DNA of 64,000 bases, taken from JACOND01 sp965202795. Lineage in GTDB: Bacteria; Bdellovibrionota; Bdellovibrionia; Bdellovibrionales; UBA1609. Under the pieces are notes generated by a model. The model searched no databases and was not told the DNA's origin. It was given only the letters and a program-made list of their open reading frames with translations. The number at the start of each line of letters is the position of its first letter. Position 1 is the stretch's first letter. The stretch covers positions 496,001 to 560,000 of the forward strand of contig OZ241848.1 of assembly GCA_965202795.1 (NCBI GenBank). The letters run 5' to 3'. The position numbers and the translations under genes are program-made. Below, one piece after another: positions 34,381 to 42,821 of this stretch.

Positions 34381-35394
34381 TCAATTTTGGCGCCGCGGCG
34401 CCTGATGCTGCCGCCAACTGTTTAAAATCTGAACAGTTTGTCTGGACAGCCGGCCTATCGGCCGTTCCCGAACCCCCTCCGAACCTCCACAGAGCAGCAA
34501 GCTTGTCCAGAGGAAGGCTGCTTGTCTGGCTGGCCTCCCGATTGTTTCTCCTTGCAGCGGTTTGTTTTCCTCCAGGCCCGGCGCTGAGCCTGCTAGCTTT
34601 CCCTTAGATCCCAGCGCCGAACCCATTTGTTGAGCCGGCCTCGCGGCCGTTCCCCTTCGCGGACATTTGGTTTTCTCTGGGCCCGGCGCCGAACCCGCGT
34701 TTTTCCCTAACCCAGGCGCCGAGCCTGCTGGCTTTCCCTTAGATCCCAGCGCCGAACCCATTTGTTGAGCCGGCCTCGCGGCCGTTCCTTGCTGAGCCGG
34801 TCTCCTGATTGTTCCTCCTTGCGGCAGTTTGCTTTCCCTTGAACCCGGCGCTGAGCCTTTGCTATTCCCGGGGCCCGGCGCTGAGCCTGACTGCAAGCAT
34901 CCCTGTTCTGGCGCAAGGGTTTTGTTTTTTTCCCGCAGCGCTGAGCCTGCGGCGCCTTTCAATTCAAGATCCCCCCGCTGCTTTATAGACTGAACAGCCA
35001 GCCCAGACTCAGAAGCTTTTTTTAAATCATTTTTTAAACGGGACTCCTCTTTTTTTTGCTTTTCAAAAAAGCTCTGAAGCTGGCTTGCGGCGCAAAGGCT
35101 CAGCCTGCCGGATTTAATTTTCTCCAGAGTTTCCGGCTCATCCCGGCAAAGCCTCATGGCCTTGATGCGGCGGAAGGCCGCCCCTTTGCTGTATCCAAGG
35201 CCCCTGACAGCATAGTCAAACAAGCTGGCATAGCCTTCGGAAAAATACAGCTGCCAGGCCTCAATCTCCCGCAAATGGCGCAAAATCTGAACATGAAGGC
35301 TCCGCTCTTTTTGAACCAAAAGCTTTGATGAGGGGCTTTGCCTCCGCAAATATTTGAGCGCCCGGATCGGCTGCGGCTTGTCTCTGCAGGGCAA
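34381..35394 (-). pseudogene. Truncated DUF222/HNH paralogue, copy 2 (no HNH domain)
   Basis: An open frame of 337 codons. From LLVQKERSLHV onward it matches the N-terminal domain of the intact HNH protein, but the first ~45 residues are replaced by the fused upstream segment. After ~130 residues the frame is only repeat-derived (GTAARPAQQ, SALGSKGKPAGSAPG, then RERPIGRLSRQT in another frame of the palindrome), and the HNH motif is missing. No convincing ribosome-binding site. The N-terminal domain itself is intact, so a shortened DNA-binding product cannot be excluded. Confidence 0.6.
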
Positions 35395-35399
35395 AGAGG

Positions 35400-35570
35400 C
35401 GCTTTGTATAAAAATACCGCAAAATCAGCAGCCTGCAAAATGAATCTCTGGAAAAACCTGAAATTTTATAAAAATTATATTTTCCCCTGGAAGCAATGCG
35501 GCAAATGTGTCTCAAAATAAGATATCATTCTAAGCCGGCGGGGGGATTTTGAAATTTCCTCCCCCTGAAA
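35400..35570 (-). repeat. Duplicated leader, copy 2
   Basis: Near-identical to 37866-38000 and related to 27424-27690. It lies 5' of the truncated HNH copy 2. It also provides the intact, MITE-free version of the site at 35515-35545 (AAGATATCATTCTAAGCC). Confidence 0.65.
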
Positions 35571-35573
35571 TAT

Positions 35574-35615
35574 AAAAAAGCGGCCCTCCAGCATATTGTG
35601 GAGGGCCGCTTTTTT
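35574..35615. terminator. Bidirectional terminator after Sel1-like copy 3
   Basis: AAAAAAGCGGCCCTC pairs perfectly with GAGGGCCGCTTTTTT around CAGCATATTGTG. Same structure as 27693-27735; the one-base differences in the arms are compensatory. Confidence 0.85.
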
Positions 35616-35677
35616 GAATTGTCAAAATTTTTTAAAAATCAGGCGAAAGCTGCTTCCGGCTTTTATCATCTCGCCCT

Positions 35678-36751
35678 CTATTCCGCCAGCCGCCTTTTGG
35701 TCTCGATGTGCAAATCACCCAGTTGTTTTAAAATTCTGCTGTAATCCGGGCATTTCAGGATGTCATCGCAGCGGCGGGCGGCCTCCCTCCTCTGCTGATC
35801 AAGGGGAATCATCTTCTCCGCAGCCTCCCGCAAAATACCGCAGCCCTCCATTACATAGTCATAATTAGAGCGGCTCCACAAGTTGGAGTCATACTGGATT
35901 TGTTTGCAGGCTGAAGCCCACCGGAACATTTTTTGAAGGCTGTCCTCTGCCGCCCCTAAATCCTCTGGATAATAGCTGACAGGGCGCTTTTCGCCTGCCG
36001 GCCAGGAGAGGGACTTGGCCCGGCGGGAATTGTTATCCTCCACAACAGCCCGAAAATGCCGGTAAAAATAAAGCTGGGATATTTCAAAAGGCGTTTGGAG
36101 CTTGATCATCTGGCCCTTTTCGTCCAGCTGCTGAACCATATCCCTGTCATAGGGATAATTAGGGCTGCTGACCATGGCCCAAACCTGTTCAAATTGCCTG
36201 ATAACACGCAACAGATTCCTCTGAAAAAACCTGGCTTCACTAAATGTCCCCTCGGTCAAATAATACGTGGCAATCAAAAGAGCCGCATAAGGAATGCCCA
36301 GTTCCACGGCATTTTCCAGGTTATTGAGGCCCAGGCCATCTTTCCCCTCCGCCAGGCGGCACATGCCAGCCTCCACAGAAAGGTTGGCATAATCGGGGCC
36401 GTGGTCGCCTGCCCTTTTATCGCTGGCATCGTGTATGGAAAGCTTTTCATAGATGTACTGCGGCTGGCTGCAGCTTAAATTCCCCCGCTGAGCAGCCTCA
36501 GCGCCATGCAGCGCAATGGCAGCTCCCGCCGCCAGGGCCAAAGCGCCCGCCAAGGCCCCGCGCCGCGCCCCCAAAGGGATTCCCGCCTTAAACAGCGCTT
36601 TTCCAAAGCCTCTCCCGGCTTTGCCAGATCCTCCGCCCGCTTTTTTGCTTAAGCCGCTTTTTCCCGCAAGATCTGCCTGTTCCACAAGCTTTTTTTGATT
36701 CATCAGCGCTGTTTGTTTTACAAACTTTTTTTGTGTTGCAGTTTTTGCCAT
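35678..36751 (-). CDS. Exported Sel1-like repeat protein, copy 3
   Basis: 357 residues, start ATG 36751 after the GGAGGGGG site. Over most of its length it differs from copy 1 by a handful of residues (for example GGGSGKAG for GGEPGKAG, ATYYL for AKYYL, SLSWPAG for SPSWPAG, SYYPEDL for SYHPEDL). The last ~20 residues differ sharply (YSRILKQLGDLHIETKRRLAE against YDEILGQMGELDSETKRRLVE). That pattern suggests recent duplication with local exchange of the 3' end. Same long N-region, hydrophobic export segment and Sel1-like core as copy 1. Confidence 0.7.
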   Translation of the reverse strand: MAKTATQKKFVKQTALMNQKKLVEQADLAGKSGLSKKAGGGSGKAGRGFGKALFKAGIPLGARRGALAGALALAAGAAIALHGAEAAQRGNLSCSQPQYIYEKLSIHDASDKRAGDHGPDYANLSVEAGMCRLAEGKDGLGLNNLENAVELGIPYAALLIATYYLTEGTFSEARFFQRNLLRVIRQFEQVWAMVSSPNYPYDRDMVQQLDEKGQMIKLQTPFEISQLYFYRHFRAVVEDNNSRRAKSLSWPAGEKRPVSYYPEDLGAAEDSLQKMFRWASACKQIQYDSNLWSRSNYDYVMEGCGILREAAEKMIPLDQQRREAARRCDDILKCPDYSRILKQLGDLHIETKRRLAE

Positions 36752-37004
36752 AACCCCCTCCCGGCCTTCTCAGCCTGTTTATTGGGACGGCCTCGCGGCC
36801 GTTCCCGAACCTCCACAGAGCAGCAAGCTTGTCCAGAGGGTTTGTTTATTGGGACGGCCTCGCGGCCATTCCCGAACCTCCGGCGCCGCCTGTTTTTTGG
36901 CGGCTTTCTCTCAAAACCAAAAGCAGTATATGCCAAAAACCCCGCAAAAGTCAAGCAAAAAGCTCAATTTTGGCGCCGCGGCGCCTGATGCTGCCGCCAA
37001 CTGT

Positions 37005-37910
37005 TTAAAATCTGAACTGTTTGATGGGCCGGCCTATCGGCCGTTCCCGAACCCCCTCCGAACCTCCACAGAGCAGCAAGCTTGTCCAGAGGAATAGCCT
37101 GTTTGTCTGGACAGCCAGCCTCGCGGCCGTTCCTTGCTGAGCCAGTCTTCCGATTGTTCCTCCTTGCGGCGGTTTGTTTTCCTCCAGGCCCGGCGCTGAG
37201 CCTGCTGGCGTTCCCTTAGATCCCAGCGCTGAACCCATTTGTTGAGCCGGCCTCGCGGCCGTTCCCCTTCGCGGACATTTGGTTTTCTCTGGGCCCGGCG
37301 CCGAACCCGCGTTTTTCCCTGACCCCGGCGCCGCGCCTGCTGGCTTTCCCTTAGATCCCAGCGCCGAACCCATTTGTTGAGCCGGCCTCGCGGCCGTTCC
37401 TTGCTGGGCCAGCTGCGGAGCCAGCCCTTTCAATTCAAGCTCTCCCCGCTGCTTTATAGACTGAACAGCCAGCCCAGACTCAGAAGCTTTTTTTAAATCA
37501 TTTTTTAAACGGACAACCTCTTTTTTTTGCTTTTCAAAAAAACTCTGAAGCTGGCTTGCGGCGCAAAGGCTCAGCCTGCCGGATTTAATTTTCTCCAGAG
37601 TTTCCGGCTCATCCCGGCAAAGCCTCATGGCCTTGATGCGGCGGAAGGCCGCCCCTTTGCTGTATCCAAGGCCCCTGACAGCATAGTCAAACAAGCTGGC
37701 ATAGCCTTCGGAAAAATACAGCTGCCGGGCCTCAATCTCCCGCAAATGGCGCAAAATCTGAACATGAAGGCTCCGCTCTTTTTGAACCAAAAGCTTTGAT
37801 GAGGGGCTTTTGCCTCCGCAAATATTTGAGCGCCCGGATCGGCTGCGGCTTGTCTCTGCAGGGCAAAAAGGCGCTTTGTATAAAAATACCGCAAAATCAG
37901 CAGCCTGCAA
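37005..37910 (-). pseudogene. Truncated DUF222/HNH paralogue, copy 3 (no HNH domain)
   Basis: 301 codons. The first ~35 residues (MQAADFAVFLYKAPFCPAET and on) are translated leader DNA fused to the HNH N-terminal domain at SSKLLVQKERS, the same junction as in copy 2, so copies 2 and 3 descend from one truncated ancestor. The C-terminal half is repeat modules (GTAARPAQQ twice, SALGSKG, GTIGRLAQQ) and ends in RERPIGRPIKQ. The HNH nuclease motif is absent. Confidence 0.6.
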
Positions 37911-38003
37911 AATGAATCTCTGGAAAAACCTGAAATTTTATAAAAATTATATTTTCCCCTGGAAGCAATGCGGCAAATGTGTCTCAAAATAAGATATATT
38001 AAA

Positions 38004-38094
38004 GAGTTCACAAATATTCTGACAAAATTATTGAAACTCTTTAATAACGCCTTCTTAAAAAAAAGGCATTCAATGTAAGAATATTTATGAACTC
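38004..38094. mobile_element. MITE-like element, 91 bp with 20-bp imperfect inverted repeats
   Basis: GAGTTCACAAATATTCTGAC (38004-38023) and the complement of 38075-38094 (GAGTTCATAAATATTCTTAC) match at 18 of 20 positions. The paralogous leader at 35515-35545 lacks this segment: AAGATAT joins directly to CATTCTAAGCC, whereas here AAGATATA and TATAATTCTAAGCC flank the insert. That supports a real insertion with a short TA-rich target duplication. No coding capacity. Confidence 0.75.
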
Positions 38095-38178
38095 CTGTAT
38101 AATTCTAAGCCGCAGGGGAGAGATTTTGAAATTTCCGCCCCCCTGAAATATAAAAAAAGCGGCCCTCCAGCGTATTTT

Positions 38179-38378
38179 TCCTAAATCCTCTGGATAATAG
38201 CTGACAGGGCGCTTTTCGCCTGCCGGCCAGGAGAGGGACTTGGCCCGGCGGGAATTGTCATCCTCCACAACAGCCCGAAAGCGCCGGTAAAAATAAAGCA
38301 GAGAGATTTCATAGGCCGTGGTGAGCTTGATCAGCTCGGTCGTTTCGGACAGCTGCTGAACCATATCCCTGTCGCAGG
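38179..38378 (-). pseudogene. Internal fragment of a fourth Sel1-like gene
   Basis: About 66 codons match residues ~195-260 of the Sel1-like proteins (DRDMVQQL, EISLLYFYRRFRAVVEDDNS, RPVSYYPEDLG). Between these it has a diverged stretch (SETTELIKLTTAY), so it comes from a distinct family member. Left of it the sequence jumps straight into half of the terminator stem; right of it into a palindromic repeat at ~38401. Both ends are lost. Confidence 0.7.
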
Positions 38379-38657
38379 GAGGCTGTTTGTCTGGACAGCC
38401 GGCCTTGCGGCCGTTCCCGGCAGCCGTCTTTAAAAAACGGGGGCGGCGCTTCAAAATAAATCTTTATTTTGAAGCAAGACTCCAAAATATCTGATTTTTT
38501 TATTGCTTTTTGCAAAAAAGGCGGAGATAATCAGAAAAAGGCGGCGGGCTTTTAAGCTTTCCTGAAGATGCCTGTCTGGCAGGCTTTCTGCAGGGCGGGG
38601 GCGGCTCAAACAAGCTTGCGGAATATTCGCCAGGGGCAGAAAACAGGAGCTTTTGAG

Positions 38658-39815
38658 ATGCGAAACAAAAAACGCGAGTATAAAAGAATGATTGACCTGG
38701 ATTTTTCCGGCGCCAGGGGGCTGTTTCTTTTTGGGCCGAGGCAGACAGGAAAGTCCTACTGGCTGCGGAAAAAATTTCCAAGATCCGCTTATTATGATCT
38801 CCTTTTGTCTGATGTGTTTTTCCGGCTGTCCAGAAAGCCGCATCTTCTGCGCGAAGAGCTGCTGGCTGAAAAGCCCAGACAGCCTGTGATTATTGACGAA
38901 ATCCAAAAAGCGCCTTTCCTTCTTGACGAAGTTCATCATCTAATGGAGAGGCATAATATCCGCTTCATCCTGACAGGCAGCAGCGCCAGAAAGTTAAAAC
39001 GGGGCGGCGCCAATATGCTTGGCGGGCGGGCTTTATGCCGCCAGCTGTTTCCGCTGACCAGCCGCGAGATCCCGGATTTTGACCTGTCAAGAATCATCCG
39101 CTTCGGATCGCTCCCGGCAATATATCAGTCCAGCCGGCCTAAAGCCCTTTTGCGGTCCTATGCCCAGACTTATCTTAAAGAGGAGATACTGGCGGAGGGG
39201 CTGTCCCGCCGGCTCCAGCCCTTCTCGCTTTTTCTGGAGCTGGCCGGAAAAACCAGCGCGGAGCTTGTCAATTACAGCAATATCGCAAATGATGTGGGGG
39301 TCTCCTCCAAGACAGTTAAAGAGTATTATATGATTTTGGAGGATACTTTTATGGGCGCCATGCTGGCTCCCTATACAAAAACCGCGAAGCGAAAAGCTGT
39401 CAGCATGCATAAGTTTTATTTTTTTGACCTTGGCGCGGCAAACGCCCTCACAGATCAATGGGATATTATAGAGGGGAGCGCGGAGTTTGGCCGCCGCTTT
39501 GAGCATTTTATTTTTAATGAAATCAGGGCTTTCCTGCAATACGCTGAAGACAGCCGGAAAATCCATTTTTGGAGATCAAAAAATCATCAGGAGGTTGATT
39601 TTGTTGTCGGGGACAGCCTGGCTGTTGAGGCTAAGGCCTCTAAAGAGGTCCGCAAAAGAGACCTAAAGGGGCTGAAAGCCTTAGGCGAAGAGATTCCCCT
39701 CCGGCATAAAATCATTGTGTCTCTGGAAAAAAAGCCCCGGCTTGCAGATGAGGGGATTTTGATTTTGCCATACAGGGATTTTTTAAAAAAACTGTGGGGC
39801 AAAAAGTTTTCATAA
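38658..39815 (+). CDS. AAA_14/DUF4143 family ATPase
   Basis: 385 residues from ATG 38658, with CAGGAG upstream at good spacing; the frame opens earlier but without a site. N-terminal P-loop ATPase: GPRQTGKS at 26-33, Walker B VIIDEIQKAP, sensor LTGSSARKL. The winged-helix-like middle has YSNIANDVGVSSKTVKEYYMILEDT. The C-terminal DUF4143 region contains FEHFIFNEIRAF, HFWRSKNHQEVDFVV and VEAKAS, reminiscent of a nuclease-like fold (E...D...E-x-K). These proteins are common accessory genes of unproven role. It borders the repeat array on the opposite strand. Confidence 0.85.
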   Translation: MRNKKREYKRMIDLDFSGARGLFLFGPRQTGKSYWLRKKFPRSAYYDLLLSDVFFRLSRKPHLLREELLAEKPRQPVIIDEIQKAPFLLDEVHHLMERHNIRFILTGSSARKLKRGGANMLGGRALCRQLFPLTSREIPDFDLSRIIRFGSLPAIYQSSRPKALLRSYAQTYLKEEILAEGLSRRLQPFSLFLELAGKTSAELVNYSNIANDVGVSSKTVKEYYMILEDTFMGAMLAPYTKTAKRKAVSMHKFYFFDLGAANALTDQWDIIEGSAEFGRRFEHFIFNEIRAFLQYAEDSRKIHFWRSKNHQEVDFVVGDSLAVEAKASKEVRKRDLKGLKALGEEIPLRHKIIVSLEKKPRLADEGILILPYRDFLKKLWGKKFS

Positions 39816-40142
39816 GGTTTCATAAGGTTTATGAAAAGCGCGGGCTAAAGCGGCAAAAATCTGACAAGTTATTGGCCAAAAGCGCCAAAATTTTGTCTTT
39901 TTTGCGGAGGGCAGCTGGCGAAAGCGCGCCCTTTCGTCCAGGCTTGCCTGAGATTTTATTCTGGCCGCGCCGCGAATGGCTTGTTTGACCCGAAAAACCG
40001 CATGTTTTTCCCAGACCTTTGTCTAAAAACGCGCTGTTTTTCAAAAAAAATGGCGGCAAAGGGATTTTTGGCTAAAAATTTGCATGGTTTTTTTTAAAAG
40101 GCCGCAGCAAGGCCTGAAAGCTGATCATCAAAAGGAGAGACA
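39816..40142. other. Gene-free stretch before the TPR gene
   Basis: About 330 bases without a credible gene. It starts with a short direct repeat (TTTCATAAGG twice, from ~39808). Promoter elements for the TPR gene should lie at its right end, where AAAGGAGAGACA forms the ribosome-binding site; I see no confident -35/-10. Confidence 0.45.
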
Positions 40143-41144
40143 ATGATAAATGAAGGGCAAATCCGCAGGCTGACAGAAGAGGCGCTTTTAAACAGCCAAA
40201 GCCCCGGCAGCCCGTCTGATGAAAGAGCGCTTGCCTGGCTGGGCCGCCTCGCTTTGGAAAACCATGAGTGGGATGCGGCGGAAATGGCGTTTTCCTCTCT
40301 TTTGGAGAGGCGCCAAAACCCCTCTGACCTGGTGGGGCTGGCCGAGTCCCTTTTAAATCAGTTCCGCCTGAGCGAGGCGGAAGAGTGCCTTTCAGAGGCG
40401 CTCAATCAAATTCTGGAGCCATGCCCTCTGCTTTTTGCCGTCTGCAAATATCTGGGCCAGCTGAGCGCGGCAAACAAAAACTTTCCCATGGCGGAGGAGT
40501 ATTACAACAGAGCCTACACCTTAAACCCTGATTCCCCGGGCCTTCAGTTTCACAAGGCGCTTTTAAGCTTCAGACAGAAAAACTACCGGGAGGCTGCCGC
40601 CGGCTTTCAAGCGCTTCTCAAAATCCGGCCCAAGATGGCCCGCGCCTGGCTGGGGCTGGCTCTGTCAAGAAAAGCCCTGGCGGACAAAGCGCTTCGGGAA
40701 ACCAGCCCGGCGGACAGGATCTTTAAAAAAAGCCTGCGGCTTCGCTTAAGCGGGTTTGCGCCTAAAGCTCAAAGCAAAAACTCTGCGACGGGCGCCGCGG
40801 AAGATTCAAATTGGGAGCTTAAGCTCAAGAATCAAGCCGGAAGGCTAAGCCGGGAAATCAAGTCCCGGACCATCAAGCTCAAAAAAAGCGCCGCCGGCCG
40901 CGGCGCGCCGGGCGGAGCAAACCAGCTCCAGCCGGCCCAAAATCCAGCGCCTGACAAAACCGCCGGGCCTGACAGCCCAGCCGCCAGCTGCGAGATTTTA
41001 GAAGCTCTGGCCAAAGCCTGTCTGGAGCGCTGTTTAGACCTGGACCCGCGCAATAAAACAGCGCTTGATCTGAAAAAGCTCTGGAATCCGCCAGCCGCCA
41101 ATCCCGCCCCCCGCTTCAGCTGCAGCCTGAGCTTTGCGGCCTAA
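40143..41144 (+). CDS. Tetratricopeptide-repeat protein
   Basis: 333 residues with a strong AAAGGAG site. Residues ~25-190 form about five TPR-like helical hairpins, for example AWLGRLALENHEWDAAEMAF, AEEYYNRAYTLNPDSPG and NYREAAAGFQALLKIRPKMA. A basic, Ala/Pro-rich linker follows, then a last TPR-like unit near the C terminus (LAKACLERCLDLDPRNKTAL). No signal peptide, so probably cytoplasmic. Binding partner unknown. Confidence 0.75.
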   Translation: MINEGQIRRLTEEALLNSQSPGSPSDERALAWLGRLALENHEWDAAEMAFSSLLERRQNPSDLVGLAESLLNQFRLSEAEECLSEALNQILEPCPLLFAVCKYLGQLSAANKNFPMAEEYYNRAYTLNPDSPGLQFHKALLSFRQKNYREAAAGFQALLKIRPKMARAWLGLALSRKALADKALRETSPADRIFKKSLRLRLSGFAPKAQSKNSATGAAEDSNWELKLKNQAGRLSREIKSRTIKLKKSAAGRGAPGGANQLQPAQNPAPDKTAGPDSPAASCEILEALAKACLERCLDLDPRNKTALDLKKLWNPPAANPAPRFSCSLSFAA

Positions 41145-41203
41145 ATTTCCGCCCATAGATTCTGTCCAAAAAAGCGGAAGGCAAAGCGCAAAGGGCGGGC
41201 GCT

Positions 41204-42238
41204 TTATGATGAGCAAAAAAAATCTTTCTTCAGATGCCGCGGGGAGGCGCAAAGATCTAAAGGGGAGGTTTCCCCTTTTAAGAAATACTTCAGGCCTGTC
41301 CAGGCAATCATGGCGGCATTGTCCCCGCAGCAAGCTTTTTCAGGGAGCAGAAGCTCCAGGGACTGGGATTTTGCCCAGGCTTTCAGCCTCCGGCGCAAAA
41401 GGCTGTTGGCCGTGACGCCGCCGCCGGCGAGAATTTGCCGGGCGGGGCTTCGCTCAAAAGCCATCTGTGTTTTTTCCATAATATGGCTCACGACAGATTC
41501 CTGAAAGTCCGCGCAGAGCGCGGCTTTGTTTTCCTCTGTCCATTCCCGGCTTTTCCCATCCAGCAGCCTTTGGGCCGCGCTTTTCAGCCCCGAAAAGCTG
41601 AAAAACAAGCCGCCGGCTTTAATTTTTGGAAAAAAACCCCGCGGCGCGCCGGGCGGAGCCTGGGCGGCCAGCCGATCCACCTCCGGCCCGCCGGGCCAGG
41701 GAAGGCCAAGCATTTTGCCAAACTTGTCCAAAGCCTCTCCGGCGGCGTCATCCCGTGTTGAGCAAAGCAAATCAGACTGCCCCGGCCCCCGCGCGGAAAA
41801 CAAGGCGCTGTGCCCGCCGCTGGCCACAAGCGCCAGCGCGGGAAAGCGCGGCTCAGGCTTTCTGCCCTCCGGCGGGCGCCAAAGAAATGGGCTGAAAACA
41901 TGCGCCTCAATATGATTCACCCCCACAAAAGGCCGGCCCCATGCCATGCTCAGGGTTTTGGCCGTTGTCAGCCCGGCCAAAAGCGATCCCAAAAGGCCGG
42001 GGCGGCTGGCTGCCGCAATGACATCAATGCTCTCAAGGGGAGCTGTTTTTAAAGCCTCCTCTATCAAAGGGAGGAGCCAGATCCCGTGCTGCCGGCTGGC
42101 TGCCTCCGGCAAAATGCCCCCGTATTTATTGTGCAGAGAGTTCTGGCTTTGGCTGGCGAGGAACAAAATCCCGCCGTCTTCTGAAACTGCGGAGACAGAG
42201 CAGTCATCGCAGCTGGTCTCGATTCCCAGCGCCGTCAT
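41204..42238 (-). CDS. tsaD: tRNA N6-adenosine threonylcarbamoyltransferase TsaD
   Basis: Transfers the threonylcarbamoyl group from TC-AMP to A37 of ANN-decoding tRNAs, with TsaB and TsaE. 344 residues. The N-terminal GIETSCDDCSVSAV, metal-binding histidines in VNHIEAH, the ASGGHSALF phosphate loop and the late GGGVTANSLLRRRL segment are all present. Last gene of a minus-strand run beginning with the Pal-like gene at 43698; gap of 41 bases to the upstream lipoprotein gene. Confidence 0.95.
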   Translation of the reverse strand: MTALGIETSCDDCSVSAVSEDGGILFLASQSQNSLHNKYGGILPEAASRQHGIWLLPLIEEALKTAPLESIDVIAAASRPGLLGSLLAGLTTAKTLSMAWGRPFVGVNHIEAHVFSPFLWRPPEGRKPEPRFPALALVASGGHSALFSARGPGQSDLLCSTRDDAAGEALDKFGKMLGLPWPGGPEVDRLAAQAPPGAPRGFFPKIKAGGLFFSFSGLKSAAQRLLDGKSREWTEENKAALCADFQESVVSHIMEKTQMAFERSPARQILAGGGVTANSLLRRRLKAWAKSQSLELLLPEKACCGDNAAMIAWTGLKYFLKGETSPLDLCASPRHLKKDFFCSS

Positions 42239-42279
42239 TTTTCTGGCCCGGCTTGAATGCTGCCAAAGGCTGGCCCTTT

Positions 42280-42819
42280 TTAAGGGGAGGCAATTTTGCG
42301 GAGAGCCGCGGATTCTGTTTCAGCGAGAAAAGGCTCCTCTGTAAAAAGCCGGCTGTCGGGCGAAACTGTCTCCGCAGCCAAGTCGGTGTCATCTTCCCCG
42401 CCGGAGCTTGGGATCTTTTCCATGGCCTCATTGAGAATGTCATCTCCAAAGCTGCTGTCTATAGCCTCCCCCCCCTCATCCGCGCCCTCATCCGCGGCAA
42501 AAATCTCATCCCTCGCTCTCCGAAACTCCGCAAGAAAAACATCCAGCTTTTTTTCTATCCGCGAAAGCTTTTTTTTCATTCTTTTGTAGTTTCTGACAAC
42601 TTTTTTCATTTTTTCAGACAGAAACTCAAAATTGCTTCTGTCAAAAACAGGGGCGGGCTTTTGCGCTTCAGCAATGTCTCTTTCCTGGACGGCTGCGCCA
42701 GCAGGCGCCTCCTCATATTCATCCAGGCCGGGAGAGTCCAGGGAATGGCAGCCCGGCAGAGCAGCCAAAAACAGGCTCATCAGCCAGACAAAAAACAAGC
42801 TCCGGCCCGGCGCCCGCAT
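42280..42819 (-). CDS. Lipoprotein with central coiled coil
   Basis: 179 residues. Lipobox AALPGC follows a hydrophobic signal (FFVWLMSLFLAAL). Residues ~60-110 are a lysine/arginine-rich probable coiled coil (FLSEKMKKVVRNYKRMKKKL and on); the remainder is acidic and likely disordered. No family recognised. It lies two bases after the next upstream gene (42822-43160), so translational coupling is likely; the group probably works at the envelope with the Pal-like protein. Confidence 0.65.
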   Translation of the reverse strand: MRAPGRSLFFVWLMSLFLAALPGCHSLDSPGLDEYEEAPAGAAVQERDIAEAQKPAPVFDRSNFEFLSEKMKKVVRNYKRMKKKLSRIEKKLDVFLAEFRRARDEIFAADEGADEGGEAIDSSFGDDILNEAMEKIPSSGGEDDTDLAAETVSPDSRLFTEEPFLAETESAALRKIASP

Positions 42820-42821
42820 TT

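Larger units (their letters stand above)
28908..38417. repeat. Dispersed palindromic repeat family (core GGCCTCGCGGCCGTTCC), ~21 copies
   Basis: The core GGCC-TCGC-GGCC is a short hairpin followed by GTTCC. All copies have the same orientation on the + strand. Approximate starts: 28908, 28974, 29375, 29705, 29993, 30561, 30696, 30861, 31675, 34206, 34273, 34452, 34637, 34772, 36789, 36856, 37031, 37118, 37249, 37384, 38401; a related palindrome is near 29612. Within HNH genes they are translated as GTAARPAQQ; elsewhere the same DNA reads as RERPRGRPNK or NGREAVPIN, with no stop in any of these frames. This resembles the in-gene palindromic elements of Rickettsia in behaviour, not in sequence. 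Confidence 0.8.

Noticed and set aside
28908..38417. CRISPR-like array
   Set aside because: The GGCCTCGCGGCCGTTCC repeats are irregularly spaced, lie within ORFs, and have no unique spacers of constant length or cas genes nearby.
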